DNA of 64,000 nt from Kitagawia praeruptora (lineage: Eukaryota > Streptophyta > Magnoliopsida > Apiales > Apiaceae), in the NCBI GenBank assembly GCA_037693485.1, contig CM075347.1, forward strand, positions 59,616,501 through 59,680,500, written 5' to 3'. Shown here one piece after another: positions 11,724-21,828 of this stretch (the stretch's first letter is position 1; every line of letters begins with the position of its first letter). The position numbers and the translations under genes were made by a program. The notes below the pieces were generated by a model that ran no database searches, was not told the DNA's origin, and worked only from the letters and a program-made list of their open reading frames with translations.

Positions 11724-11730
11724 TATAAAT
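11724..11730 (+). promoter_or_regulatory. TATA box of Gyp-D LTR promoter
   Basis: TATAAAT in the context GGGGCTATAAATACACACC is a canonical plant TATA box. It lies in the middle of the LTR, as expected for the U3/R boundary. A second copy is at 17665. Confidence 0.7.
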
Positions 11731-12775
11731 ACACACCTTGGGGCACAGAAAAATTATCATCTACACAATCTACACACATAATTCGTTCAGAGCACGAGAG
11801 AGAGAAGCCAAGGCGAGGATCGTGACGACAAGAAGATCTAGATATAGTTTTTCTTGTATTCCTTTGTGGAGGCGTATCTTTTGGATGCTTGTTACTTTCA
11901 CGGATTTGTTCACTAAACCTTATTCTATTATTTATTTATTCATCTTCTTCATCTTGTTTAATATCATGCTTTCGTCTAATCCCATGGTGACGAAAGGTTC
12001 GATTATGAACTAATCGTTATCGTGGGATCCTAGTGGATTTATCTATGTAGCTTAGTAGTTTGTATGCCTTAGAGATTTATGTGTGGTGAATTCTTGATAT
12101 CCTTGTATGGTTAATCTTAATGCTTTTAGATGAGTAGCTAACATCTAAATTGAATTGTTAATCTCTTGCTAAACGAGAGTGGATCTTGAGATTTAGAACT
12201 TGCCATGCTAGCATAGGATAGGTTGATGTTAAGCATCATGATTTGTGGCATGAATAGAGATATTATGCTACCCTATGTGATCTAAGTGGATAACTTGTGC
12301 TTCAACCTTTATGTTTTCAAATTCTATAGAGATATAGGGTCTAAACATAATAGGTGCCTATTCATCTTCTATCTCTTTTGTGGATGTATGTGTAGATTGG
12401 TACTAGTATACCGAGAGGTAACTTTTACTCTTTTCGTGTTATCCGATCAGATATCAAAACCATCGCATGTTTTAATCGAAGGCTGCAACTCTAAGTGAAG
12501 TAGATGATGAAACTAGGATTCCATGTTTATTCTCATATAAGTAATTCGATTTTAATTCTTGTCAATTAGTTAATTCTTAATTTTATAATTTGCATCTTAG
12601 CTTAATCAAAACCATATTTGTTATTTTTCTTAGCAGTGAATTAAAACCATACATTGTTGCATAGGCATATTTACTGAGTTGAACACCATTCTAGATCTCT
12701 GTGGGAACGAACTTGATTTAATCATATATTACTTGTGACTACGTGCGCTTGCGTAATTTTAGCATAACAAGTTTT

Positions 12776-12793
12776 TGGCGCCGCTGCCGGGGA
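12776..12793 (+). other. primer binding site of Gyp-D (Asp tRNA type)
   Basis: TGGCGCCGCTGCCGGGGA starts six bases after the LTR end. The nearly identical TGGCGCCGTTGCCGGGGA is the usual primer site of plant Athila/Tat and TR-GAG elements and fits the 3' end of Asp tRNA. Confidence 0.88.
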
Positions 12794-12908
12794 TCATCGG
12801 TGTTTTTATTTCAGTTTATGTGTTTGTCAATAGTGGTCGTTAGCGTTCACTGACTCGGATTCTTACTTAGTTTGTTTGTTTCGTGGTGTTTCAGGTACTT
12901 GAGTTTGT

Positions 12909-15587
12909 ATGCAAACACGTTCGCAAGCTCGATTACTAAGACTGGCAGAAGACGATCTTGTAGAGAATTTGGAGAATAAGGAAGAGGAGACTGAAACTAC
13001 AGTAGCAATGGCAGATGCAGCAGCAGCTAAGGCTTTGAAGGACTATTCTCAGCCGAAACTCAATGATATTCAGTCGAGCATTGTTAGGCCAGCTATTGCA
13101 GCGAACAACTTTGAGATCAAGCCGGGCACAATTCAGATGGTGCAGAATTCAGTCCAGTTTGGGGGAGCTACTACAGAGGATCCAAACATGCATGTTCGGG
13201 ACTTTATTGAAATCTGCGACACTTTCAAGTGTAATGGTGTGACGGATGATGCTATAAGGTTGAGGCTTTTCCCATTCTCTCTGAGGGATAAGGCTAAGAG
13301 CTGGCTACACTCTCTACCACCTGGTTCCATTACTACATGGGAAGATCTTGCTCAGAAGTTCCTTACAAAATTCTTTCCTATGGCGAAAACTGCAGCAATA
13401 AGGAACCAGTTGACTCAATTCCAACAACAATCTGGCGAGTCCTTGTGTGAGGCTTGGGAACGCTACAAGGAGATGCTAAGGAAGTGTCCTCATCATGGCA
13501 TGCCTGATTGGATGGTTATCAATGGATTCTACAATGGGTTGGGAGCGCAATCTAGGCCTTTGCTAGATGCAGCATCAGGTGGAGCTCTGTGGGCGAAGAG
13601 TTATGATGAAGCTTATGAACTTATTGAGATGATGGCTGCTAATGAATATCAGAATCCAACCCAGAGACTTTCTCAAGGCAAAGTAGCAGGAATTTTTGTA
13701 GTAGATACAGCTGCAATGATTACGGCTCAGTTGAAGGCTCTTGCTATGAAGGTGGATTCTCTTGCTAATTATGGAGTTCAGCAGGTGGCTAGTGTTTGTG
13801 AGTTATGTGCGGGCGCACATGAGACGAGTCAATGTGCTATCTCTTCTGAATCAGCACAGTTCGTGAGTAATTTCCAGAGACCTGCTGCACCAGTTCCGGC
13901 CACTTATCATCCCAACAATCGGAATCATCCTAACTTCAGTTGGAGAAATAATCAAAATACTCAACAATCTTATCAGCAAGCAAGGCCATTCAATCAAGGC
14001 TATCAACAGCCTTATGCTCCAAGGACACCATATCAACTCCCGGGATTTCAGCATCAAACCCAGGCTCATGCGGGGCAATCATCTAATGATAAATCTGATG
14101 AGATGTGGATAGCATTGAAGAACCTACAAGCTGGTCAGAAGCTCTTGGAAACTCAGATAGGACAGATTGCAAGTGCCTTACTTAGTAGGCAACCAGGAAC
14201 TCTCCCTAGTGATACGGAGGTAAATCCAGGCAGGAGGGAAAGCAAGGAACAGGTAAATGCAGTTACTTTGAGATGTGGAAAAGTCACGAGGGATCCTAAA
14301 TCAGCAACTGAAGAAGATGAAGATGTTCAGAATCAGCAGGTTGGAAAATCTGCAGTGCCAGAAATTGAGAAATCTGATTTAGTGGCTGATCAGCTAGATG
14401 GTGAGAAGAGCAAGAAACCTGTTGATAAGTCTACTCCGGAGCAATCTTCAAAGAATAATCAGATTTATCCACCTCCGCCATTTCCTGGACGTTTGAAGAA
14501 AAGTCAAGAGAAACAGTTTCAGAAATTTATGGAGGTCTTCAAGAAAATGTCCATTAATATTCCTTTTGTTGAAGCGTTGGAGCAGATGCCAAGATATGCA
14601 AAGTTCATGAAGGATATTTTGTCACGAAAGAGAAGGTTGGAAGATTTTGAAACAGTAGCATTGACGGAGGAGTGTAGTGCTGTTCTGCAACAGAAGTTGC
14701 CTCCTAAACTGAAAGATCCGGGAAGTTTCACTATTCCTTGTATTATTGGCAACCTTTCATTCGGCAAATGTTTATGTGATTTGGGAGCTAGTATTAATCT
14801 CATGCCCTTGTCTGTTTTCAAGCAACTTGGTCTACCGGAGCCGAAGCCGACTAACATCTCTTTGCAGTTGGCTGATAGGACGATCACTTATCCGAGGGGT
14901 ATAGTAGAGGATGTTTTGGTAAAAGTTGATAAGTTCATCTTCCCAGCTGATTTTGTGATCTTGGATTTTGAAGAAGATAAGAAGATTCCCATAATCTTGG
15001 GAAGACCGTTCTTGGCTACAGGAAAGACTTTGATTGATGTGCAAAAAGGAGAGCTTACAATGAGGGTGCAAGATCAGAGTGTCACCTTTAATGTGTTCAA
15101 GGCCATGAAATTTCCGACAGATGATGAAGAGTGTTGTAGTGTGGAAACGGTTGATACGGGTCAGAGAAAGAAGTTGGATCAGTTGTTGAGCGAAAAGTCG
15201 GACACACACTTGCTCGAACATCACATCAGTGATTCCATTGACAGATCTTCAGTTCGAGATCTCTCGAATGTCAAGCTTGGAAAACTTCCATCCCATTTGA
15301 AATATGTCCTTCTGAATGATGAGTTGGTGATTTTTAAAGTGTGTCCAGATAATGTGTTAAGAAGGTGGATCATGGATGATGAGGTAGAGGAGTGTTCTTA
15401 TCAATCAACTGTGAAGCATAAGTACTTTAGAGGCGTGAAGAAGAAAAAGAAAAAGTCAATTGGAGGAAGAGGCAAAGTGAAGTATGATTTAGAGAAGATG
15501 TGGGAAGATAGCAAGAAGGTTGTCAGACAATGGGTGAATGGTCCTTCTGCTAAGGACAAGTCGAATGCAATCTTCGAGCCACCATGA
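12909..15587 (+). CDS. Gyp-D gag-protease protein, 892 aa
   Basis: This is the only long frame of the element. The N-terminus MQTRSQARLLRLAEDD is followed by the Retrotrans_gag domain (about 85-230, with SWLHSLPPGSITTWEDLAQKFLTKFF split over its core), a short zinc knuckle CELCAGAHETSQC (near 298-310), a Gln/Asn/Pro-rich linker, and an aspartic protease around 610-720. The protease has the Athila/Tat-type active site CDLGASINLMP and the second motif ILGRPFLATG. After the protease it begins the usual junction to RT (LPSHLKYVLLNDEL) but then diverts to a lysine-rich tail (KKKKKK) and stops. RT, RNase H and integrase are absent. The gene is undamaged and probably makes a particle protein mobilised by enzymes from another element. 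Confidence 0.92.
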   Translation: MQTRSQARLLRLAEDDLVENLENKEEETETTVAMADAAAAKALKDYSQPKLNDIQSSIVRPAIAANNFEIKPGTIQMVQNSVQFGGATTEDPNMHVRDFIEICDTFKCNGVTDDAIRLRLFPFSLRDKAKSWLHSLPPGSITTWEDLAQKFLTKFFPMAKTAAIRNQLTQFQQQSGESLCEAWERYKEMLRKCPHHGMPDWMVINGFYNGLGAQSRPLLDAASGGALWAKSYDEAYELIEMMAANEYQNPTQRLSQGKVAGIFVVDTAAMITAQLKALAMKVDSLANYGVQQVASVCELCAGAHETSQCAISSESAQFVSNFQRPAAPVPATYHPNNRNHPNFSWRNNQNTQQSYQQARPFNQGYQQPYAPRTPYQLPGFQHQTQAHAGQSSNDKSDEMWIALKNLQAGQKLLETQIGQIASALLSRQPGTLPSDTEVNPGRRESKEQVNAVTLRCGKVTRDPKSATEEDEDVQNQQVGKSAVPEIEKSDLVADQLDGEKSKKPVDKSTPEQSSKNNQIYPPPPFPGRLKKSQEKQFQKFMEVFKKMSINIPFVEALEQMPRYAKFMKDILSRKRRLEDFETVALTEECSAVLQQKLPPKLKDPGSFTIPCIIGNLSFGKCLCDLGASINLMPLSVFKQLGLPEPKPTNISLQLADRTITYPRGIVEDVLVKVDKFIFPADFVILDFEEDKKIPIILGRPFLATGKTLIDVQKGELTMRVQDQSVTFNVFKAMKFPTDDEECCSVETVDTGQRKKLDQLLSEKSDTHLLEHHISDSIDRSSVRDLSNVKLGKLPSHLKYVLLNDELVIFKVCPDNVLRRWIMDDEVEECSYQSTVKHKYFRGVKKKKKKSIGGRGKVKYDLEKMWEDSKKVVRQWVNGPSAKDKSNAIFEPP

Positions 15588-17084
15588 TTTGAATCATATT
15601 TGTCCGGCTAAATGACGTTAACGACAGCGCTTCTTGGGAGGCAACCCATGTGTTTCGGTATTTTTAGGTATGTTTTCTGCGATCCCTCGTATTTACTTCC
15701 ATTCAATGCGGACATTGAATCTTTTAAGTTTGGGGGATGCGTAGTTTATGTGTAGTATTTATGTGTTCATGTAGGATATCATGTTTTGCATATTAGTTGT
15801 AAGTCATGCATTTTATGTTCGTATTATCTACGTTTGTTTCATATAGGACATTTTGTTATTGTTTGTTTGTTACCATGTGAGTTCATATTAGTTGCATTTT
15901 CATGGCATGCATTTTTCATGAACCCTTAAAATAAGCTGATTCTGATTGATAGGTAGATGTTGATTTGAGTGTGATGATAATGAGTAGAGGGCTGATTTAT
16001 AGTTCCTAGGTAATTGACTTGCATGTTACGGGAACAAAATTTATTACACAGTCTCATTGGGGTGCTTTTGGGCTAGGTTGGAGTCATGCATGTTGGATGT
16101 TTTGAGATTTAATCACTTGTTTATTCTTAGAATTTTCGTTATTCCCTTTATAGCGTAGGAACATTAAAATCTAAGTTTGGGGGAAACCAGGAATTTCATG
16201 CTAGTTGTTAATATTTGTCAATAAAGGCTAGGCGTCAAATGGCTAGTAGCCGGCTCATATTTATATGAGTAGTCTAGGGTTGGAAATGAGAAAGGCTCAT
16301 TCCAGATTGCAGAAAAAAATCAAAAAAAAAAAAAAGAGTCAAGTTTTGTTTGTTTATGCAAAATTAACCAGAGTGAGCTCTTTAATACTCGAGTAATTAA
16401 GTCTGAGGGGACTTAGTCCTAGTGACCTAAGGCTTTTTAGTCTGGGATCCACTGACCTAACACTCGCTACATGGGTATTATTGTATAAGCCTTTTGGGGT
16501 CTCATTCATTGCACGGTTAAATAAGCATGCGTATTGTATATGTAGTGTCATAGCATAGTAATAAAGCATGAGTTTCTGTCTACCTTGGATAAGGGTGGAG
16601 GTGTTCCTAGGTTATGGAGTGTCTACAGTCTATTCTAGTTATAAACCTATGATTGTCTTGACGGAAAGCATGTATGATTTTTGACCTAGTTCTGGGGGTA
16701 TTTCTGATGAGCATTGCACACACGCACGTTTCTGTTCATGTATTGTTAGTATACGGGGACTTAGTCGAGCTCTGCTTGGATTTGTTGCATTCATTGAGAT
16801 ATTTGCTTGTTAGTTGGTTTTGGTGAGTTTGAAGGGGATCTTTGCATTTTTCATATTAGTTGCTTTCATGCATTGCATTGCATTAGGTTAAACGGATTTT
16901 GTGGGTACATTCGCAATAGGCCCTCACGAGACCTTACTCGTCCACTAGGGCTACCTAGGGGTTTAAAGGGCTTGTTGCATATGCCAAATGCAACCGTGAT
17001 CACCTACGGAAGTGGTACTAGCTAGTTGTATATATTTTTGTTTGTTTATGCTTGAGGACAAGCATCGGTTTAAGTTTGGGGGTG
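15588..17084 (+). other. 3' non-coding region of Gyp-D with three AAGTTTGGGGG tracts
   Basis: There is no gene here. The purine tract AAGTTTGGGGG occurs at 15726, 16173 and 17072; the last abuts the 3' LTR and is the expected polypurine tract. A poly(A) run lies near 16318. Long parts, especially 16200-17084, are almost the same as 20927-21828 of Gyp-C although the coding regions differ. A foldback around GGCTCATATTTATATGAG is shared. The conserved block may hold packaging or strand-transfer signals. Confidence 0.75.
17072..17084 (+). other. polypurine tract of Gyp-D
   Basis: AAGTTTGGGGGTG lies directly before the TGATAAG start of the 3' LTR. Confidence 0.85.
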
Positions 17085-18710
17085 TGATAAGTGGATTTAT
17101 ATCCACTTGGATCATTCTATTTCGGCTTGAATTGGTGTTTGTATCTCAAGTATTGGTGTGTTTTAATCTGTTTTTGTGAGAATTGTGCAGGATGTGATTC
17201 CAGGTGTAAGTAAGAGATTTACAGTGTTATATAGTGTCTTAAAGGTCAAGAGAGCAAATAATGGGAATTGCATTTGAAGGCAAGGGAAAAATCAGCAAAA
17301 GATAAGAAAATTTCTGCTGAGCAGTACTACGGGCGCGGGCGCGCGTAGAGTGTATAGAGAGTCAGCGCGGGCGCGCTCGACAGACATCCAGCAAATTACA
17401 TGCGCGCGGGCGCGCTGGAATGAAGAGGAAAGGCGCGCGGCCGCGCGGGAGGCCGGCTGAAAATTCCTGGAATCTGATTTTAATTGGGAAAATTGCCGTT
17501 TTCTTCTCCTAATCAAGATGGCAATTGTTTTGGTCGGTTAGAAGGTTCTGGAATTCAATTTAAACATGGGAATTGCAATTCTAATCAAATCAAAGAAGGA
17601 AAATTACCGGAATTCTATCCTATTTCAATTACGGTAATTGCTTGGTCAAGGAGGCACTTGGGGCTATAAATACACACCTTGGGGCACAGAAAAATTATCA
17701 TCTACACAATCTACACACATAATTCGTTCAGAGCACGAGAGAGAGAAGCCAAGGCGAGGATCGTGACGACAAGAAGATCTAGATATAGTTTTTCTTGTAT
17801 TCCTTTGTGGAGGCGTATCTTTTGGATGCTTGTTACTTTCACGGATTTGTTCACTAAACCTTATTCTATTATTTATTTATTCATCTTCTTCATCTTGTTT
17901 AATATCATGCTTTCGTCTAATCCCATGGTGACGAAAGGTTCGATTATGAACTAATCGTTATCGTGGGATCCTAGTGGATTTATCTATGTGGCTTAGTAGT
18001 TTGTATGCCTTAGAGATTTATGTGTGGTGAATTCTTGATATCCTTGTATGGTTAATCTTAATGCTTTTAGATGAGTAGCTAACATCTAAATTGAATTGTT
18101 AATCTCTTGCTAAACGAGAGTGGATCTTGAGATTTAGAACTTGCCATGCTAGCATAGGATAGGTTGATGTTAAGCATCATGATTTGTGGCATGAATAGAG
18201 ATATTATGCTACCCTATGTGATCTAAGTGGATAACTTGTGCTTCAACCTTTATGTTTTCAAATTCTATAGAGATATAGGGTCTAAACATAATAGGTGCCT
18301 ATTCATCTTCTATCTCTTTTGTGGATGTATGTGTAGATTGGTACTAGTATACCGAGAGGTAACTTTTACTCTTTTCGTGTTATCCGATCAGATATCAAAA
18401 CCATCGCATGTTTTAATCGAAGGCTGCAACTCTAAGTGAAGTAGATGATGAAACTAGGATTCCATGTTTATTCTCATATAAGTAATTCGATTTTAATTCT
18501 TGTCAATTAGTTAATTCTTAATTTTATAATTTGCATCTTAGCTTAATCAAAACCATATTTGTTATTTTTCTTAGCAGTGAATTAAAACCATACATTGTTG
18601 CATAGGCATATTTACTGAGTTGAACACCATTCTAGATCTCTGTGGGAACGAACTTGATTTAATCATATATTACTTGTGACTACGTGCGCTTGCGTAATTT
18701 TAGCATAACA
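17085..18710 (+). repeat. 3' LTR of Gyp-D, 1626 bp
   Basis: The sequence repeats 11144-12769 at a constant offset of 5941 with one substitution noticed. It is followed by the target duplication agaat (18711-18715) and then the second piece of the interrupted Gyp-C LTR. Confidence 0.94.
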
Positions 18711-18715
18711 AGAAT

Positions 18716-19236
18716 ACTTATATTGCCCTATGTGATCTTTATGGATAACTTGCTCTTCAACCGTTATGTTTTCAAATTCTATAGACATATAGGGTCTAAG
18801 CATAATTGGTGTCTATTCATCTTCTATCTCTTTTGTGGATGTATGTTTAGTTTGGTATTCGTATACCGAGAGATAGCGTTTACTTGTTTCGTGTTGTCTG
18901 ATCAGATATCATAACCATCACATGCATTGATTAATGGCATCAACTCTAAGTGAAGTATTTAATGAAGTTAGGATCCCATGTTTGCTCTTGTAGAAGTAAT
19001 TCGATTTTAATTTTCATTAGATAATTAATTCATAGATTGTTTATTTGTTTTATTTAGTTAATTTTAGTTAATTAAAACCCAAATTTGTTAATTGTATTAG
19101 CAGTGAATAATAATCATACATTGTTGCATAGGTACATCTACTGAATTAAAACCATAACCAGATCTCTGTGGGAACGAACTTGACTTATTCATATATTACT
19201 AGTGACCACGTACGCTTGCGTGATTTTGTGTTAACA
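18716..19236 (+). repeat. 5' LTR of Gyp-C, second piece
   Basis: The segment resumes the Gyp-C LTR after Gyp-D (acttatattgccctatgtga) and matches 22808-23329 of the 3' LTR. It ends GTTAACA, directly before the primer site. Its last 500 bases are also clearly related to the Gyp-D LTR, showing common descent of the two families. Confidence 0.88.
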
Positions 19237-19242
19237 AGTTTT

Positions 19243-19260
19243 TGGCACCGCTACCGGGGA
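19243..19260 (+). other. primer binding site of Gyp-C (eroded Asp tRNA type)
   Basis: TGGCACCGCTACCGGGGA differs from the Gyp-D site by two G-to-A changes, which fits deamination of methylated cytosines on the other strand. Confidence 0.8.
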
Positions 19261-19383
19261 TCATCGGTGTTTTATTTTAGTTTATGTGCTTGACATCAGT
19301 GGTCGTTAAAGTTCACTGACTCGGATTAGTTACTTACCTATCTTGTTTAGTTCGGTGTGTTTCAGGTACTTGAGGGTTTGAAA

Positions 19384-20236
19384 ATGGTAGGCGAGGAGTT
19401 GCCATGGTGGGCATATTCGAGGACATCCATGCCTTAGTATTGTGAGCTGTGTTTGGGCGTTCATGAGACCTCACAATATTGTTACTACGAAGGAGTTGAT
19501 CCATATGTCACTTATGAGGAACAACCATATTTTCAATACCATCCTCAATAGTACCAGAAAGATGTTCCAAATATGTCATATTTCTTTGGTAGTGAAGAGT
19601 TTCAACATCAGCAACCTACTCCTACTTTTCAGTCAGATGAGGTTGATGTTATGGAGGAGATTAGGATGCTTGTAAAGAGTAATGAGGAGTCTATCAATTC
19701 TTTGGAGACACTAGTTGCTCAAGTTTTAAGTGCCTTGGAACAAGAGAAACAACAATTCATATTCGAGGCAATTCCAGAAAAAAAACTTTTACTTGGAGCA
19801 AGGTACTGTATGCATAATTGAGGAAGACAAATTCCAAGGTGAGGTGAGCGTTCACAAGCCATGTGAGGAATTTAATCATGCTAGTATGGTGGATGATTTG
19901 GAAAGGGCACTATTTGGGACAGACACTGGTGAGCTACGCAAATTTCAAGAATTGGTATGTGCGTACCAAGAGACTGATGAACATGGGAAAGATGCAGCAG
20001 GTCTTCTACTTGTCTCAGAGTGTAAAGATGGAGGTAGCGCATTAGAGCCAATGGAGGAAGTTCTCTTTGAGGAACCAAAGGCTTCAGCAACTTACATTTA
20101 CCCTCCTCCATTATATTCAAGCGAAGCCGGCGAATGTGTGTTGTTCTACAAATTGACAGATTTTGGGTCAACAGATGAAGGCATTGGAATAGGACATAGT
20201 TGTTATACGAATAGGCCAAGCGAGGAGAAGGCGTAG
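19384..20236 (+). pseudogene. Gyp-C shortened and broken gag-like gene
   Basis: The leader before the ATG matches that of Gyp-D (TTTCAGGTACTTGAG), so this frame starts at the homologous place. After 17 codons and a TAG it reads straight into a zinc knuckle CELCLGVHETSQYC like that of Gyp-D. The gag core that should precede the knuckle is missing. A second TAG lies near 19552. The frame 19573-19821 has an acidic, possibly coiled-coil stretch (EEIRMLVKSNEESINSLETLVAQVLSALEQEK). A frameshift then leads into the frame ending at 20236, which contains YPPP like the Gyp-D linker. Protease is not recognisable. It is a decayed derivative and unlikely to be functional. Confidence 0.65.
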
Positions 20237-21828
20237 AAAGTGTGCCGCTGTGATGACGATGAAGTCTCACGAAGAGATGACCAGGCCAACTATTATCATC
20301 CTTAATGGAGGCTTGGACGTAGTCAAGCTAATTGACTCTAAACAAGCGCTTCGTGGGATGCAACCCACGTTTTTCAGCATTTTTATTTAGGTATGTTTCC
20401 TACTATCCTTTGTATTACCTTCCATTGAATATTTCAAGTTTGGGGGTGGTTGGGGGGATGAGTAGTGTGTAGGTAGTTATTTGTGATTGTGAGTCATTGT
20501 GTTCATGTAGATATCATGTTTTGCATATTAGTAGTAATTCATGCATGTTTGTTCGTGTTATTTATGTTTGTTTCATATAGGACATTCTGTTTTTATTATC
20601 GTATACCATGTGAGTTCATGTTAGTTGCATTTTCATGGCATGCATATTTCATGATCCCTTAGGATGAGCTAATTCTGATTGGTAGGTAGATGTCTAATTG
20701 AGTGTGGTAATGATGAATAGAGGGTTGATTTATAGTTCCTAGAAATTGACTTGCATGTTTCAGGAACAACATTTTTACACAGTCTCATTGTTTGCTTTTG
20801 GGCTAGGTTGAGGTCATGCTTGTTTGGTAGCTTTGAGATTTAATCACTTGTTTATATTTAGAATTTTCGTTATTCCCTTGATGGCGTAGGAGCACTAAAG
20901 TCTAAGTTTGGGGGAAAACATGAATTTCATGCTAATAATGGTCAATAATGGCTAGGTGTCAAATGGCTAGTAGCCGGCTCATATTTATATGAGTAGTCTA
21001 GGGTTGGAATTGAGAATTCTCATTCCAGATTGCATATATAAAGAAAAAAATAGATAAAAAAGAAAAAAAAAATAGTTGTTTACTTTGTTAAATGCAAAAT
21101 TAACCACGAGTGAGCTCTTTAATACTCGAGTAATTAAGTCTGAGGGGACTTAGTCCTAGTAACCTAAAGCCCTTGTGGTTTAGGATTGCTGACCTAACAC
21201 TCGCTACATGGGTATTATTGTATAAGCCTTTTGGGGTCTCATTCATTGCACGGTTAAATAAGCATGTGTATTGTATATAGTATTATGTGTCGTAGTTGTA
21301 GTAATAAAGCATGAATTCCTGTCCAACTTGAATGAGGATGAAGGTGTTCCTAGGTTATGAAGTGTTTACAGTCTATTCTATTTATAAACTTGTGATTTTC
21401 TTGGCGAAGAATGAGTATGATTTTGATCTAGTGTTAGGAGTATATCTGATGAGCATCGCACACACGCACGTTTCTGTTCATGTATTGTTAGAGTACGGGG
21501 ACTTAGTCGAGCTCTATTTGGATTTAGTTGCATTCTTTGGGATATTTGTTTGCTAGTTGGTTTGGATAGTTTGAAGGGGATCGTTGCATTTTCATTTAGT
21601 TGCATTCATGCATTGCATTATTTTTGCATTTTTTAGTTAGATGGATTTTGTGGGTACATTCACTATAGGCCCTCACGAGACCTCACTCGTCCACTAGGGC
21701 TACCTAGGGGTTTAAAGGGCTTGTTGCATATGCCAAATGCAACCGTGATCACCTACGGAAGTGGTACTAATTAGTTAGTGTCTAGTTGTTTATGCTTAAG
21801 GACAAACATCGGTTTAAGTTTGGGGGTG
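20237..21828 (+). other. 3' non-coding region of Gyp-C
   Basis: There is no gene. AAGTTTGGGGG tracts occur at 20436, 20904 and 21816 in the same order as in Gyp-D; the last one abuts the 3' LTR. From about 20927 on the sequence is nearly collinear with 16200-17084. Confidence 0.75.

Larger units (their letters stand above)
11144..12769 (+). repeat. 5' LTR of Gyp-D, 1626 bp
   Basis: The LTR begins TGATAAGTGGATTTATATCC and ends TAACA. It contains a strongly CpG-rich island at 11389-11516 with four GCGCGGGCGCG-type cores, and a TATA box (TATAAAT) at 11724 that probably sets the transcription start in the following 30-40 bases. The small frames inside it recur identically in the 3' LTR and are not genes. 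Confidence 0.93.
11144..18710 (+). mobile_element. Gyp-D, very young gag-protease (TR-GAG-like) Athila/Tat-related element
   Basis: This is a complete element of 7567 bp with 1626-bp LTRs (11144-12769 and 17085-18710), a perfect 5-bp duplication agaat, an Asp-tRNA-type primer site, a single 892-codon gag-protease frame and a long 3' non-coding region. Comparing the LTRs by eye I found one substitution (12050 A versus 17991 G), so insertion was extremely recent. The lack of RT, RNase H and integrase resembles the described plant TR-GAG and LARD-type elements that rely on Athila/Tat enzymes supplied in trans. It lies in the 5' LTR of the related Gyp-C. Confidence 0.93.

Noticed and set aside
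11351..12498. Small frames on both strands, present again at 17292-18439
   Set aside because: They lie in the LTRs of Gyp-D and repeat exactly because the LTRs do; no family resemblance.
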